Assembly (NCBI RefSeq): GCF_021261325.1
Contig: NZ_JAJSBI010000002.1
Span: 617,506-681,505, forward strand
Length of the DNA stretch: 64,000 nucleotides
Source: Streptomyces guryensis
GTDB lineage: Bacteria; Actinomycetota; Actinomycetes; Streptomycetales; Streptomycetaceae
Direction of reading: 5' to 3'
Position 1 is the first letter of the stretch; the number at the start of each line of letters is the position of its first letter. A program made the position numbers and the translations under genes. Under the pieces are notes generated by a model. That model was not told the origin of the DNA. It did not search any database and saw only the letters and a program-made list of their open reading frames with translations. Positions 41,408-49,323 of this stretch are shown here, one piece after another.

Positions 41408-43159
41408 TCAGCCGACGGTCCCGGTGACGGAGTTGCCGGACTTCGTCACGCGGTACGTCACGGTTGCTCCGCTCCAGAAGTGGAAGGTGAGCGTCGCCTG
41501 CGCACCGTCACGCAGGGCGTTGAGGTAGTCGGGGGTCAGGGTGAGAGCGTTGCCCGGGTAGTCGGGGGAGAAGGCGCCGTTGAACTCCTGGTACGGAGTC
41601 CAGCTGGTGTTGCCCGCGGTGCTGCCGTCGGCGTACCTGGACTCCATGGTCGCGAGCCGGTCGCCGCGGAACCGGGTGGGGATGCTGAGCCCGTTGGTGC
41701 TGCCGCCGGCGTCGGAGAGTACCGGCGTGTCGTACGTGGTCACATAGATCTGCCAGGGGACCCCGCGCGAGAACCTGGCCTCGATCGTGGCGTTCGTCCC
41801 GTAGGCGCGGTTGCCTGCCAGTCGGGTCAGTGCGGAGGCCGTCAGCGTGAGCTGGTTGCCGGAGACGGTGTAGTCCTGGCCCGGGGAGAGCCTCTTGCTG
41901 CCCTGCCAAAGCCCCCGGAACGAGAGGCCGTTGGGGTTCACGGTGAGCGTCTTCGCCGTGATCGCGCTCGACTTCGCCAGGAAGATCCGGTCCGAGGAGG
42001 CGGTTCCCGAGCGGGTGGTCCAGCTCGACTTGATCTGGTTGATCAGTTCGGGCTCACGCCACTGCAGCGTGGTGCGGTTCAGGAAGTTGAAGGCGTCCCA
42101 CAGGGCCGTTGTCACTCCGGTGGTGCGGGCCTCGTAGCCGAGCATCTCGAAGTACTTCAGTGCCTCGCCCTGTTCGACACGTGCGGGGTGGTGGTAGTCG
42201 GGGTAGTTGAGCAGGCCGTACTCACCCATGTAGACGGGTATTTTCCTGGCGGTGAGGGTGTTGCGGATGCGGGTGAACGTGTCGCTCATGTCCTTCTGCG
42301 AGGTGGCATCGAACTGTGTGCCGCCGGCGATGTTGACGCTGAACGGGTACCAGCCGTAGTAGTGCACGGTGGCCACCAGGTTGGGGTCCTTCAGCGAGTC
42401 GATCTCGCTGACCAGCGGGTCCATACGCTCCTGGGAGGCCGTGCAGCCCAGGCTGGGCAGGACGAGCAGACGGGTCGCGTTGTTGCCGCCGGTCTGGCGC
42501 ACCACGGTGTGGAACGCGGTATTGAGCTCGTTGTTGTACTGGCTGCCCTGGGCGTCGGTGGTGTTGTTGAACTGCGGCTCGTTGTTGCTCTCGAAGAGCA
42601 GACGCCGGGGGGCGTCCCTGAACGTGGAGGCGATCTGGGTCCAGGTGGCCTTGAAGCGGGCCAGGACGTTGTCGTGGTCGGTGGGCATGGTGGCGATCCA
42701 CTGCCAGGAGTCGTGATGCACGTTGATCACGACGTACAGGCCGTCGGAAAGCGCCCAGTCGACCACCTGCTTGACGCGGGTCATCCAGGTCGCGTCGATG
42801 GTGTAGGGGGCGGTGGACGACTGGTGGCCGCTCCAGGTGACGGGGATGCGGACGCTGCGGAAGCCCTGGGACCTGATGGTGTCGAACAGGGACTTGGTGA
42901 CAGGCGGGTTGCCCCAGGAGGTCTCGTCCGGGATGGCGTCCAGGGTGTTGCCCAGGTTCCAGCTGGGCTGCATCGCCGCCACCGCGCTCACCGGGCTGAG
43001 CACCCGCGGTGCTGCCACCGGGGAGGTGACCGTGTGACCCGGTGCGGCGAGTGCTGTGGTGCTGGTCAGCCCGATCGCCGTGACCAGGGCGAGCAGGAGG
43101 CCGAGCACCCGGCCGGGGCCGCGTCTGCGGTGGCCGGTGAGGTGTTGCGTTCCCTTCAT
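41408..43159 (-). CDS. Secreted GH5 endoglucanase (xyloglucanase/cellulase-like) with X2-type modules
   Basis: A 583-residue secreted hydrolase: signal peptide ~1-39 (LLALVTAIGLTSTTALAA), GH5 barrel ~63-380 and two beta-sandwich carbohydrate-binding X2-like modules (~385-480 from RIFLAKSSAITAKTLTVNPN, and the end, QATLTFHFWSGATVTYRVTK). Catalytic residues are present: acid/base E194 in ESNNEP and nucleophile E313 in VYMGEYG; SWNLGNTLDA near 66 suggests subfamily GH5_4, which includes xyloglucanases and lichenases. It cuts a beta-1,4-glucan backbone outside the cell. Downstream of GH43 on the same strand. Confidence 0.88.
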   Translation of the reverse strand: MKGTQHLTGHRRRGPGRVLGLLLALVTAIGLTSTTALAAPGHTVTSPVAAPRVLSPVSAVAAMQPSWNLGNTLDAIPDETSWGNPPVTKSLFDTIRSQGFRSVRIPVTWSGHQSSTAPYTIDATWMTRVKQVVDWALSDGLYVVINVHHDSWQWIATMPTDHDNVLARFKATWTQIASTFRDAPRRLLFESNNEPQFNNTTDAQGSQYNNELNTAFHTVVRQTGGNNATRLLVLPSLGCTASQERMDPLVSEIDSLKDPNLVATVHYYGWYPFSVNIAGGTQFDATSQKDMSDTFTRIRNTLTARKIPVYMGEYGLLNYPDYHHPARVEQGEALKYFEMLGYEARTTGVTTALWDAFNFLNRTTLQWREPELINQIKSSWTTRSGTASSDRIFLAKSSAITAKTLTVNPNGLSFRGLWQGSKRLSPGQDYTVSGNQLTLTASALTRLAGNRAYGTNATIEARFSRGVPWQIYVTTYDTPVLSDAGGSTNGLSIPTRFRGDRLATMESRYADGSTAGNTSWTPYQEFNGAFSPDYPGNALTLTPDYLNALRDGAQATLTFHFWSGATVTYRVTKSGNSVTGTVG

Positions 43160-43281
43160 CTCTGACCCTTCTCTGTTTTCCGAGCGGAGGTTCCGCCGGT
43201 GGGGGGATGCTGAGGACGGGTGGCAGGGGAGGGGCCGGTCGTCTTCGGGCGGCGCCCGGGGGCCCGGCTCGCGGCGTTCGC

Positions 43282-44790
43282 TCAGGGGCCGAGCGGCTCG
43301 TAGTCGAACCAGTCGAAGTGGACGGTGCCCGCGGCGGCGTACATGCCGATGACCCGGCCGGTGAAGCCGCCGGCCACCTCGGTCGACAGATAGCGGCCGT
43401 CGAGGGTGCCGAGTTCGGTGAACGTGCCGTCGGGCTCCTCGACGCCGAACGTGAGAACGTCGGGCCCGGTGCGGGCGTCCCGCAGGGGGGTGCCGGAGAC
43501 GCGGACGCCGAGGACCACGGGCCCGGCGGGCACCGGCCGGGACGCCACGACGCTGTTCAGCGGACCGATACGGCTGAGCAGCCGCACCTCTCCTTCGGAT
43601 GCCTCGATCTCGTAGTGGTGCTCCTCGTCCAGCCGGACGGCGAGGCCGCCACGCCCCTCGGCCGGGTCGATCCGGGTGCGCGCGCCGCAGGTGAGGTGCT
43701 GTTGGCGGCGGCCGACGAAGATGACGTCGGGCTCGTCCAGGGAAGCCCCCCGGGCACGCAGCGTCAGCCAGCCGGAGCGTTCCTTGGTGGTACAGCGCTC
43801 CGCCGGACGGTCGCGCACCGAGATCCACTGCGGGCGCAGTTCGCTGAGGTCGAAGTCGTCCCGGCCGGGCTGCACCGGGCCCGGTACGAGCGGCCAGGCG
43901 GGCGCGGGCAGTTCGAGCGCAACCTCGCCGACAACCGGCCAGCCGTCCACCCACGTCACCGGTGCCAGGAACGTCTCGCGGCCCAGCACGTGCCAGCCCG
44001 GCGTGCCACCGCCCGGCCGCACGCCCAGCAGTACCATCCACCACGAGCCGTCGGGTGCCTGGACCAGGTCCGCGTGGCCGGTGTTCTGGATGGGGTGGTC
44101 GGTGCCCCGGTGGGTCAGGATCGGGTTGGCCGGGCACGGCTCGAACGGGCCGCCCGGCGTGTGGCCACGGGCGATCGAGACACCGTGGCAGCGTTCGGTG
44201 CCGCCCTCGGCGATGAGCAGGTACCAGTAGTCGCCGATGCGGTACAGGTGCGGTGCCTCTGGGGCCTTGGCGCCGGGCATGCCGGACCAGAGCTTGCGCG
44301 GTGGCTCGAAAGTCTCCCCGGTGTCGGGGTCGAGGCGGACCTGGGACACCCCGGCGACGGTGCACCAGCAGGTGCCGTCCTCGTCCCAGGCGAGATCCGG
44401 GTCGATGCCCGGAACTCCGGGCAGCAGGACCGGATCGGACCAGGGGCCCGCCGGGTCGGTGGCCGTGACCAGCAGATTGCCGTCGGCGCTCACGTTGGTG
44501 ACGATCAGCCAGAACCGGCCGTCGTGGTGGCGCAGGGTGGGTGCGTAGATCCCGCCCGAGGACGGCTTGTCCAGCGGCAGGCGCAGTTGGCTCGGCCGGT
44601 CGAGGGCGTTGCCGATCTGGGTCCAGTTCACCAGGTCCCGGCTGTGGAAGACGGGTACACCGGGGAAGTACTCGAAGCTGGAGCACGCGAGGTAGTAGTC
44701 CTCGCCGACCCGGCAGATGCTCGGATCGGGGTGAAAGCCGGGGAGCACGGGGTTGGACACGGTGGCGTTTGCCTGCTGTATGTCTGACAC
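43282..44790 (-). CDS. GH43 beta-xylosidase / alpha-L-arabinofuranosidase
   Basis: A 502-residue intracellular GH43 enzyme (no signal peptide): five-bladed propeller ~10-310 then a beta-sandwich domain ~320-500 (DDFDLSELRPQWISVRD, the domain found in GH43_11 xylosidases). The catalytic set is present: base D22 (PGFHPDPS), D130 (PGIDPDL) and acid E178 (KAPEAPHLY). GTG 44790 is chosen, GGA lying 9 nt upstream; a TTG at 44814 is possible. It starts 5 nt after the natural end of the GH36 frame, so it was probably coupled to it before the premature stop arose. Confidence 0.88.
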   Translation of the reverse strand: MSDIQQANATVSNPVLPGFHPDPSICRVGEDYYLACSSFEYFPGVPVFHSRDLVNWTQIGNALDRPSQLRLPLDKPSSGGIYAPTLRHHDGRFWLIVTNVSADGNLLVTATDPAGPWSDPVLLPGVPGIDPDLAWDEDGTCWCTVAGVSQVRLDPDTGETFEPPRKLWSGMPGAKAPEAPHLYRIGDYWYLLIAEGGTERCHGVSIARGHTPGGPFEPCPANPILTHRGTDHPIQNTGHADLVQAPDGSWWMVLLGVRPGGGTPGWHVLGRETFLAPVTWVDGWPVVGEVALELPAPAWPLVPGPVQPGRDDFDLSELRPQWISVRDRPAERCTTKERSGWLTLRARGASLDEPDVIFVGRRQQHLTCGARTRIDPAEGRGGLAVRLDEEHHYEIEASEGEVRLLSRIGPLNSVVASRPVPAGPVVLGVRVSGTPLRDARTGPDVLTFGVEEPDGTFTELGTLDGRYLSTEVAGGFTGRVIGMYAAAGTVHFDWFDYEPLGP

Positions 44791-44794
44791 GTAG

Positions 44795-45088
44795 TCAAAT
44801 CCGTTTCTGATCAAGGGCGTTGGGGTGGTCGAGGCGCAGCAGCACCGCCGACGGAGCCGTGGGCAGCGTCAGCGTGAGCCGGGCGGTGTCGGGGTGCAGG
44901 ACGGCGACGGCCCGGCTCGCGGCGGGGTAGAGGACCTCGACGCGGGCCGCGGCGCCGCCGAGGTGAGGCAGCGGGAGGGCCGCGGTGGTGTCGGCGCCTG
45001 GGCGACGCCAGACGGTGAGGTAGGTGGTGGCGGGCGTGCGCAGGGCCAGGGCCAGCCACGGGTCGTCCCAGGCCGGGAGACCCAGTGG
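44795..45088 (-). pseudogene. Untranslated C-terminal remnant of the GH36 domain
   Basis: After the TGA at 45089-45091 the same frame continues for 97 residues, to a TGA at 44795-44797, with sequence expected of a GH36 C-terminal beta-sandwich: PLGLPAWDDPWLALALRTPA, TYLTVWRR, RVEVLYPAASRAVAVLH, LTLTLPTAPSAVLLRL. Restoring the stop to TGG gives VPA-W-PLGLPAW, a natural GH36 sequence. The stop is thus probably a single G-to-A change. Confidence 0.8.
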
Positions 45089-48000
45089 TCACGCGGGGAC
45101 GGCGTGGGCCAGGTCGGCGCGGATGGCCTTGTACGTGGCGACGCCCTCGTGGACGAGGGCACGGGACCCCGGCGGCAGGTCCGGAAGCGGTCCGGACAGG
45201 TGGATCCGGCCGAGGAGGGCGTTGGCCATGGTGAAGGCCACCTCGTCCGGGGAGTCCGTCGGCAGCGGGTAGGACCAGACGGCGCCCTGCTCGGGGGTGA
45301 CGGCGGTGGGCGCGGACGCGGCGATCGGCGCGTACAGCTGGAGGTTCTGCTGGTCGCTCGTGGACTGCAGCTGCACCCGGGACAGCAGGGCGTGGTCCCA
45401 GCGCATGCCACCTGAGGAGCAGTTCTCCACCACCAGGTGCGGATGGCGGTCCAGGATGGCGTCGAGCCAGTCCAGGTGGGCCCGGTTGTGGCCGAGCAGA
45501 CCGGCGCCCGGGGTCTCGCCGGGGTGGGCGCTGGTGCCGGAACCGGGGTCGATGTTGTGGTCGAGCTTGAGATAGCCGACGCCCCACTCACCGACCAGAC
45601 GGTCCACGACCTGGTCCAGGTGGGCTCGGGCGGCGGGGTGGCGCAGGTCCAGGTGGTGGCGGCCGGTCTCCGTGACGCGCACGCCGTCGCGGCGGAAGAA
45701 CGCCTCGTCGGGAAGAGACTTGGCCATGGGACTGCGCACACCGATGACCTCCGGCTCCAGCCACAGGCCGGGCACCATGCCGCGCTCCCGGATGCGGTCC
45801 AGCACCTCGTGGATCCCGCGCTCGCCCGGGAACCGGGAGGCGGCCGGCTCCCAGGCGCCGACGCTGTCCCACCAGCCGCCGTTCTCGCCGTCGTACCAGC
45901 CGGCGTCGATCACGAAGTACTCCGCGCCCGCCTCGGCCGCCGCGTCGATCAGCGGCAGCAGCTTCTCGGTGGTGGGGTCGCCCATCAGGCAGTTCATGTA
46001 GTCGTTGAAGATGACGGGGAGCCGCTCGTGGTCCGGATGCGGGCGGCGGATGACACGGCGATAGCGGGTGAGGGAGGCGAACGCCTCGTCCGGGCCGCCG
46101 TCGTCGCTGAAGGCGAGGGAGACGGGGACGGTACGGAACCGGTCGCCGGGCTCCAGCGGGTGGCGCCAGCCGTGGTGGGTGTCGTCGGGGCCGAGCAGTG
46201 CCACGTAGGCCAGGCCGTCGCGTTCGCCGCACTCCCAGTGCCAGCCGCCGCCGTTGTGCTCGATCTGCCACAGCCAGGTGCGGCCGGAGTGACGGTCCGT
46301 CAGGCCGCCCATGGGCAGGTGGCCACAGCTGGACCACACGCCCCGACCGGTCCGCGTGAACTCCCCCTTGCCGTTGTCGTAGACGACGCGGTCGCCCAGG
46401 ACCGGGGAGGTCACCCTCATCGGTCTGCGCTGCCAGCGGCACTCGGCGACCCAGTCGTTCTCGGCCCACAGCAGGTCCGCGCCGTCGATGGCGGCCGGAC
46501 CCTCCGCGAGGCAGCCCACCACGAGGGAGGAGACCGACTCCAGGTGCAGCGTGGCCTCCCCCTCGTTGTGGAGGGCCACCTCGCCGCGCAGTACGGGGAT
46601 TCCGTCCGGTGATCGGTAGACCGCCTCCGCCACGAGGCCGGTCTCGGGGTCGTGCAGTTCGACGGTGAGCTCGTGCCGGTCGCCGTCGCGCCGCACCTGG
46701 TGTGCCCGGTAGCGCATCCGCCCGCCGAGGGACGTGTCGATCAGGCGGCCGCCCGACCAGTTACGGCCGTGGCCCGCGGCCGTCACCTCCACCAGGGGCA
46801 GTGGCGGCCAGTTGCGCCGCCCGGCCGGCCTTCCGCCTGGCAGGCCGACGTGCCTGAGACGGGGGACGCCGTCGTCGCCGACGCCGATCTCGACCTCCAG
46901 GGCCTCATGGCCCCATCGGAGGGTCTGCGGTGCGCGGGTCATGGTGGTCCGGCCGTCCACGCCGAGCGCCCACCAGGCGTCGGGGCCGTGCAGGACGGCC
47001 ACCGACCCGGTGACCGCCGACCCCGCCAGCTCGCCGAGCCGGGCGACCGCCTCGCCGGCCCGTGTGACCTCACGGAAGATCCGGCTGTCGGGCCCGGCGT
47101 GCGGGACCATCGCCGAGTGCCAGGTCTCGGCGCCGGCGCGGGACTGCCGCCACTGGAAGAAGAGGGCGCCTTCCGAACCGCGCGCGATGTAACCGAGGGT
47201 GTGGCGCAGGATGTCCCCGGGCTCCTTGGCCAGGGTGCGGTCGCCGTCGTAGACGGTGCTGGTGCCCTGCTCCATCAGCAGCCAGGGCCGGCCGCCGGCC
47301 AGCGAGCGGGCGCGGTCCGCGTGGAAGGCGACGTCGGCGGCGGCGTCCAGGCCGGGAGCGCTCGGGTAGTGGTCGGAGCTGACCAGGTCGAGTTCGCGGG
47401 CGAACGCCCACAGGTCCACGTTCTGGTAGCCGGGCAGCATCAGGTTCGTCGTCACCGGCCGGTCGCTGTGCGGGCGGATCGAGTCCCGTTGCTCGCGGTA
47501 GGCGGCGATCACCTCGTCGGACCAGAAGCGGTGGAAGTCCAGCTGCTGGCCGGGGTTCTTGTGCCAGTTCGTCGCACGTGGTGGCAGTACCTGCTCCCAG
47601 GAGCCGTAGCGCTGGCTCCAGAAGGCCGTTCCCCAGGCCGTGTTGAGGGCGTCCAGCGAGCCGTGGCGAGCGCGCAGCCACACCCGGAAGGCGGCGGCCG
47701 TGTGGTCGCAGTGGCACAGCGTGGCGTACTCGTTGTGCACGTGCCACAGCGCGAGGGCGGGGTGGTCGCCGTAGCGTTCGGCGAGCGCCCCGGCGATCCG
47801 GCGGGCCGCGTCGCGGTAGGCGGGCGCGGCGAGGCAGTACGTGTCCCGGCTGCCGTGGGTGAGTCGGGTGCCGTCGGGCCGGACCGTCAGCGCGTCGGGG
47901 TGGGCCAGGGTGAACCAGGGTGGCGGGGAGGCGGTGGGGGTGGCCAGGTCGACGGCCACGCCGCCCGCGTGCAGGCGGTCGAGGTGGGCGTCGAGCCAGG

Positions 48001-48190
48001 TGAAGTCGTAGCGGCCCTCCTCGGGTTCCAGCAGGGCCCAGGAGAACACGCCGACGGTGGCCAGGTTGACCCTGGCCCGGCGCATCAGCTCGTCGTCCTC
48101 CTTCCAGGTCGGCTCGTCCCACTGCTCGGGGTTGTAGTCCCCGCCGAAGGCGAGTCCGCCCAGGCGGTCGGTCAGGCTGCGCGAGGTCAT
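45089..48190 (-). CDS. Fused GH42 beta-galactosidase barrel and GH36 alpha-galactosidase
   Basis: A single 1033-residue frame. Residues ~1-405 are a GH42 catalytic barrel: FGGDYNPEQWDE, TASPPPWF, acid/base E154 in WHVHNEYATLCHC, nucleophile E307 in LLMEQGTS. At SVAVLHGPDAWWAL (396-409), where GH42 normally enters its trimerisation domain, the sequence changes to GH36: TRAPQTLRWGHEALEVEIG, N-terminal supersandwich to ~690, then the alpha-galactosidase barrel with MNCLMGDPTTEKL, IDAGWYD, nucleophile D877 in YLKLDHN and acid/base D946 in QSTSDQQN. GH42 domains B and C are missing, and the GH36 tail is cut by a stop at 45089. No signal peptide, so cytoplasmic. Fused by deletion, or a genuine bifunctional galactosidase. 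Confidence 0.85.
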   Translation of the reverse strand: MTSRSLTDRLGGLAFGGDYNPEQWDEPTWKEDDELMRRARVNLATVGVFSWALLEPEEGRYDFTWLDAHLDRLHAGGVAVDLATPTASPPPWFTLAHPDALTVRPDGTRLTHGSRDTYCLAAPAYRDAARRIAGALAERYGDHPALALWHVHNEYATLCHCDHTAAAFRVWLRARHGSLDALNTAWGTAFWSQRYGSWEQVLPPRATNWHKNPGQQLDFHRFWSDEVIAAYREQRDSIRPHSDRPVTTNLMLPGYQNVDLWAFARELDLVSSDHYPSAPGLDAAADVAFHADRARSLAGGRPWLLMEQGTSTVYDGDRTLAKEPGDILRHTLGYIARGSEGALFFQWRQSRAGAETWHSAMVPHAGPDSRIFREVTRAGEAVARLGELAGSAVTGSVAVLHGPDAWWALGVDGRTTMTRAPQTLRWGHEALEVEIGVGDDGVPRLRHVGLPGGRPAGRRNWPPLPLVEVTAAGHGRNWSGGRLIDTSLGGRMRYRAHQVRRDGDRHELTVELHDPETGLVAEAVYRSPDGIPVLRGEVALHNEGEATLHLESVSSLVVGCLAEGPAAIDGADLLWAENDWVAECRWQRRPMRVTSPVLGDRVVYDNGKGEFTRTGRGVWSSCGHLPMGGLTDRHSGRTWLWQIEHNGGGWHWECGERDGLAYVALLGPDDTHHGWRHPLEPGDRFRTVPVSLAFSDDGGPDEAFASLTRYRRVIRRPHPDHERLPVIFNDYMNCLMGDPTTEKLLPLIDAAAEAGAEYFVIDAGWYDGENGGWWDSVGAWEPAASRFPGERGIHEVLDRIRERGMVPGLWLEPEVIGVRSPMAKSLPDEAFFRRDGVRVTETGRHHLDLRHPAARAHLDQVVDRLVGEWGVGYLKLDHNIDPGSGTSAHPGETPGAGLLGHNRAHLDWLDAILDRHPHLVVENCSSGGMRWDHALLSRVQLQSTSDQQNLQLYAPIAASAPTAVTPEQGAVWSYPLPTDSPDEVAFTMANALLGRIHLSGPLPDLPPGSRALVHEGVATYKAIRADLAHAVPA

Positions 48191-49133
48191 GACGGTGGGT
48201 CCCTGTCCTTCGTGACGGTGGCGGGAAGTGACTCCGCTCCAGCAGCGGGGAGGGGCGGTCGGAGCCGCCTCCGGTCCAGGGGCGGTGTCTGGTCGGGGCA
48301 GCCCTTGATCGCGCCGGTGACATCCACACGTCGCCGAAGGACCTCACGCCTCGCTCGGCGTCGGTCGGTTCCTTGCCGAGGCTCATCAGGTCGGCGGCGG
48401 ACTTCACGTCGTCCGCGGTGCTGCCCTTCGGCTCCAGGATGTCGCGCCGGTGGAAGGTGCTGCCGGCCATGATGAACTTGCTGGCAACGCACGGTATGCC
48501 GCACAGCTTGTTGCCCCAGGCGCCGGCCTGCCGGCCGCCGGTGGGGAGGGCGGCCAGGTCGGGATACGTCTTGATGTTGTCGCCGGACAGGTGGGGAGTC
48601 AGGTCCGCGAGTCGGGTGCCTGCCGGCCGGCCGAGGTTCACGTTGTTGTTCAACCAGTTCGGCAGCGAGATCCAGTCGGGCAGCCGCTTGGCGGCCGTCG
48701 TGGTCGGGATCATGGTCGCGTGGTCGTTGCCGTCCGCGGGCTTGACGGCGAGGTCCAGGCCCGGGGCCTTGTTCATGGCCTGGCAGAAGGAGTTGCCGGG
48801 TGACGGGACGGTGCCGCGGAGCGGGGTGACCGCGGTGTACTCGCCGCCCTTGCCGGGGGCGCCGGCGACGGTGACCGGGTGTTCGGTGGGGCAGTGCAGG
48901 AAGCCGGGGCCGGTGGCCGCGTCCGGGCCGCTGGACACGGACGGGAAGTCCGGCTTGAGGGAGGCGCTGGGCACGAAGGCGGGCAGAGCCTTCTTCAGGC
49001 CCGACGTGCTGTTCGCGCCGGTCTGCTGCTTCCCGCCGTCTCCGCACGCGGACAGTGGCGGCGTCATCGCGGCGGCCCCTGCCACGGCGGCGGCCCGGCC
49101 GGCGAAGGTTCTGCGATCCAACTCGTCACTCAT
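48191..49133 (-). pseudogene. Extracellular sugar-binding lipoprotein, truncated
   Basis: From ATG 49133 the frame encodes a twin-arginine-like lipoprotein signal (RRTFAGRAAAVAGAAAMTPP with lipobox LSAC) and about 270 residues of an ABC-transporter solute-binding protein (LPAFVPSASLKPDFPSVSSG, WISLPNWLNNNVNLGRPAG, LSLGKEPTDAERGVRSFGDV). Near 48320 similarity stops; members are about twice as long. In this frame reading continues antiframe into GH42. Another frame from about 48310 ends in a TGA overlapping the GH42 ATG, which looks like the original C-terminus. So a deletion plus frameshift lies near 48310-48325; any permease genes are also absent. Confidence 0.82.
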
Positions 49134-49156
49134 GGCGGCGGCCCTTCTCCTTCCGG

Positions 49157-49172
49157 GCGTCGAAGCGCTTCA
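49157..49172. promoter_or_regulatory. LacI-type operator, copy 1
   Basis: GCGTCGAAGCGCTTCA contains the 10-bp palindrome GAAGCGCTTC with the central CG typical of LacI-family sites. It lies 24 nt upstream of the lipoprotein start. The identical 16-mer recurs at 49276-49291. Confidence 0.72.
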
Positions 49173-49275
49173 CTTGGCCGGGAACGTTAATGACATGTTT
49201 CTCGCGGAACAAGAGGGAGAACGCGGCGAAACTCTCCATTCACCCAGTGATTGACAGCCCGCGACGTCAGTGGGA

Positions 49276-49291
49276 GCGTCGAAGCGCTTCA
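49276..49291. promoter_or_regulatory. LacI-type operator, copy 2
   Basis: The same 16-mer as at 49157-49172, same orientation, 119 bp away and 32 nt upstream of the GH3 start. Both transcription units leaving this divergent promoter would be held by the same sugar-responsive repressor. The broken lacI at 40559 may have been that repressor. Confidence 0.72.
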
Positions 49292-49323
49292 ACACTTCGC
49301 ATCAGCCTGTTCAGGAGTTGAGC

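Noticed and set aside
41480..43165. A 561-residue forward frame opposite the GH5 gene
   Set aside because: Valine/glycine/arginine-rich composition of an antisense shadow; the reverse strand has a complete GH5 with signal peptide and both catalytic glutamates.
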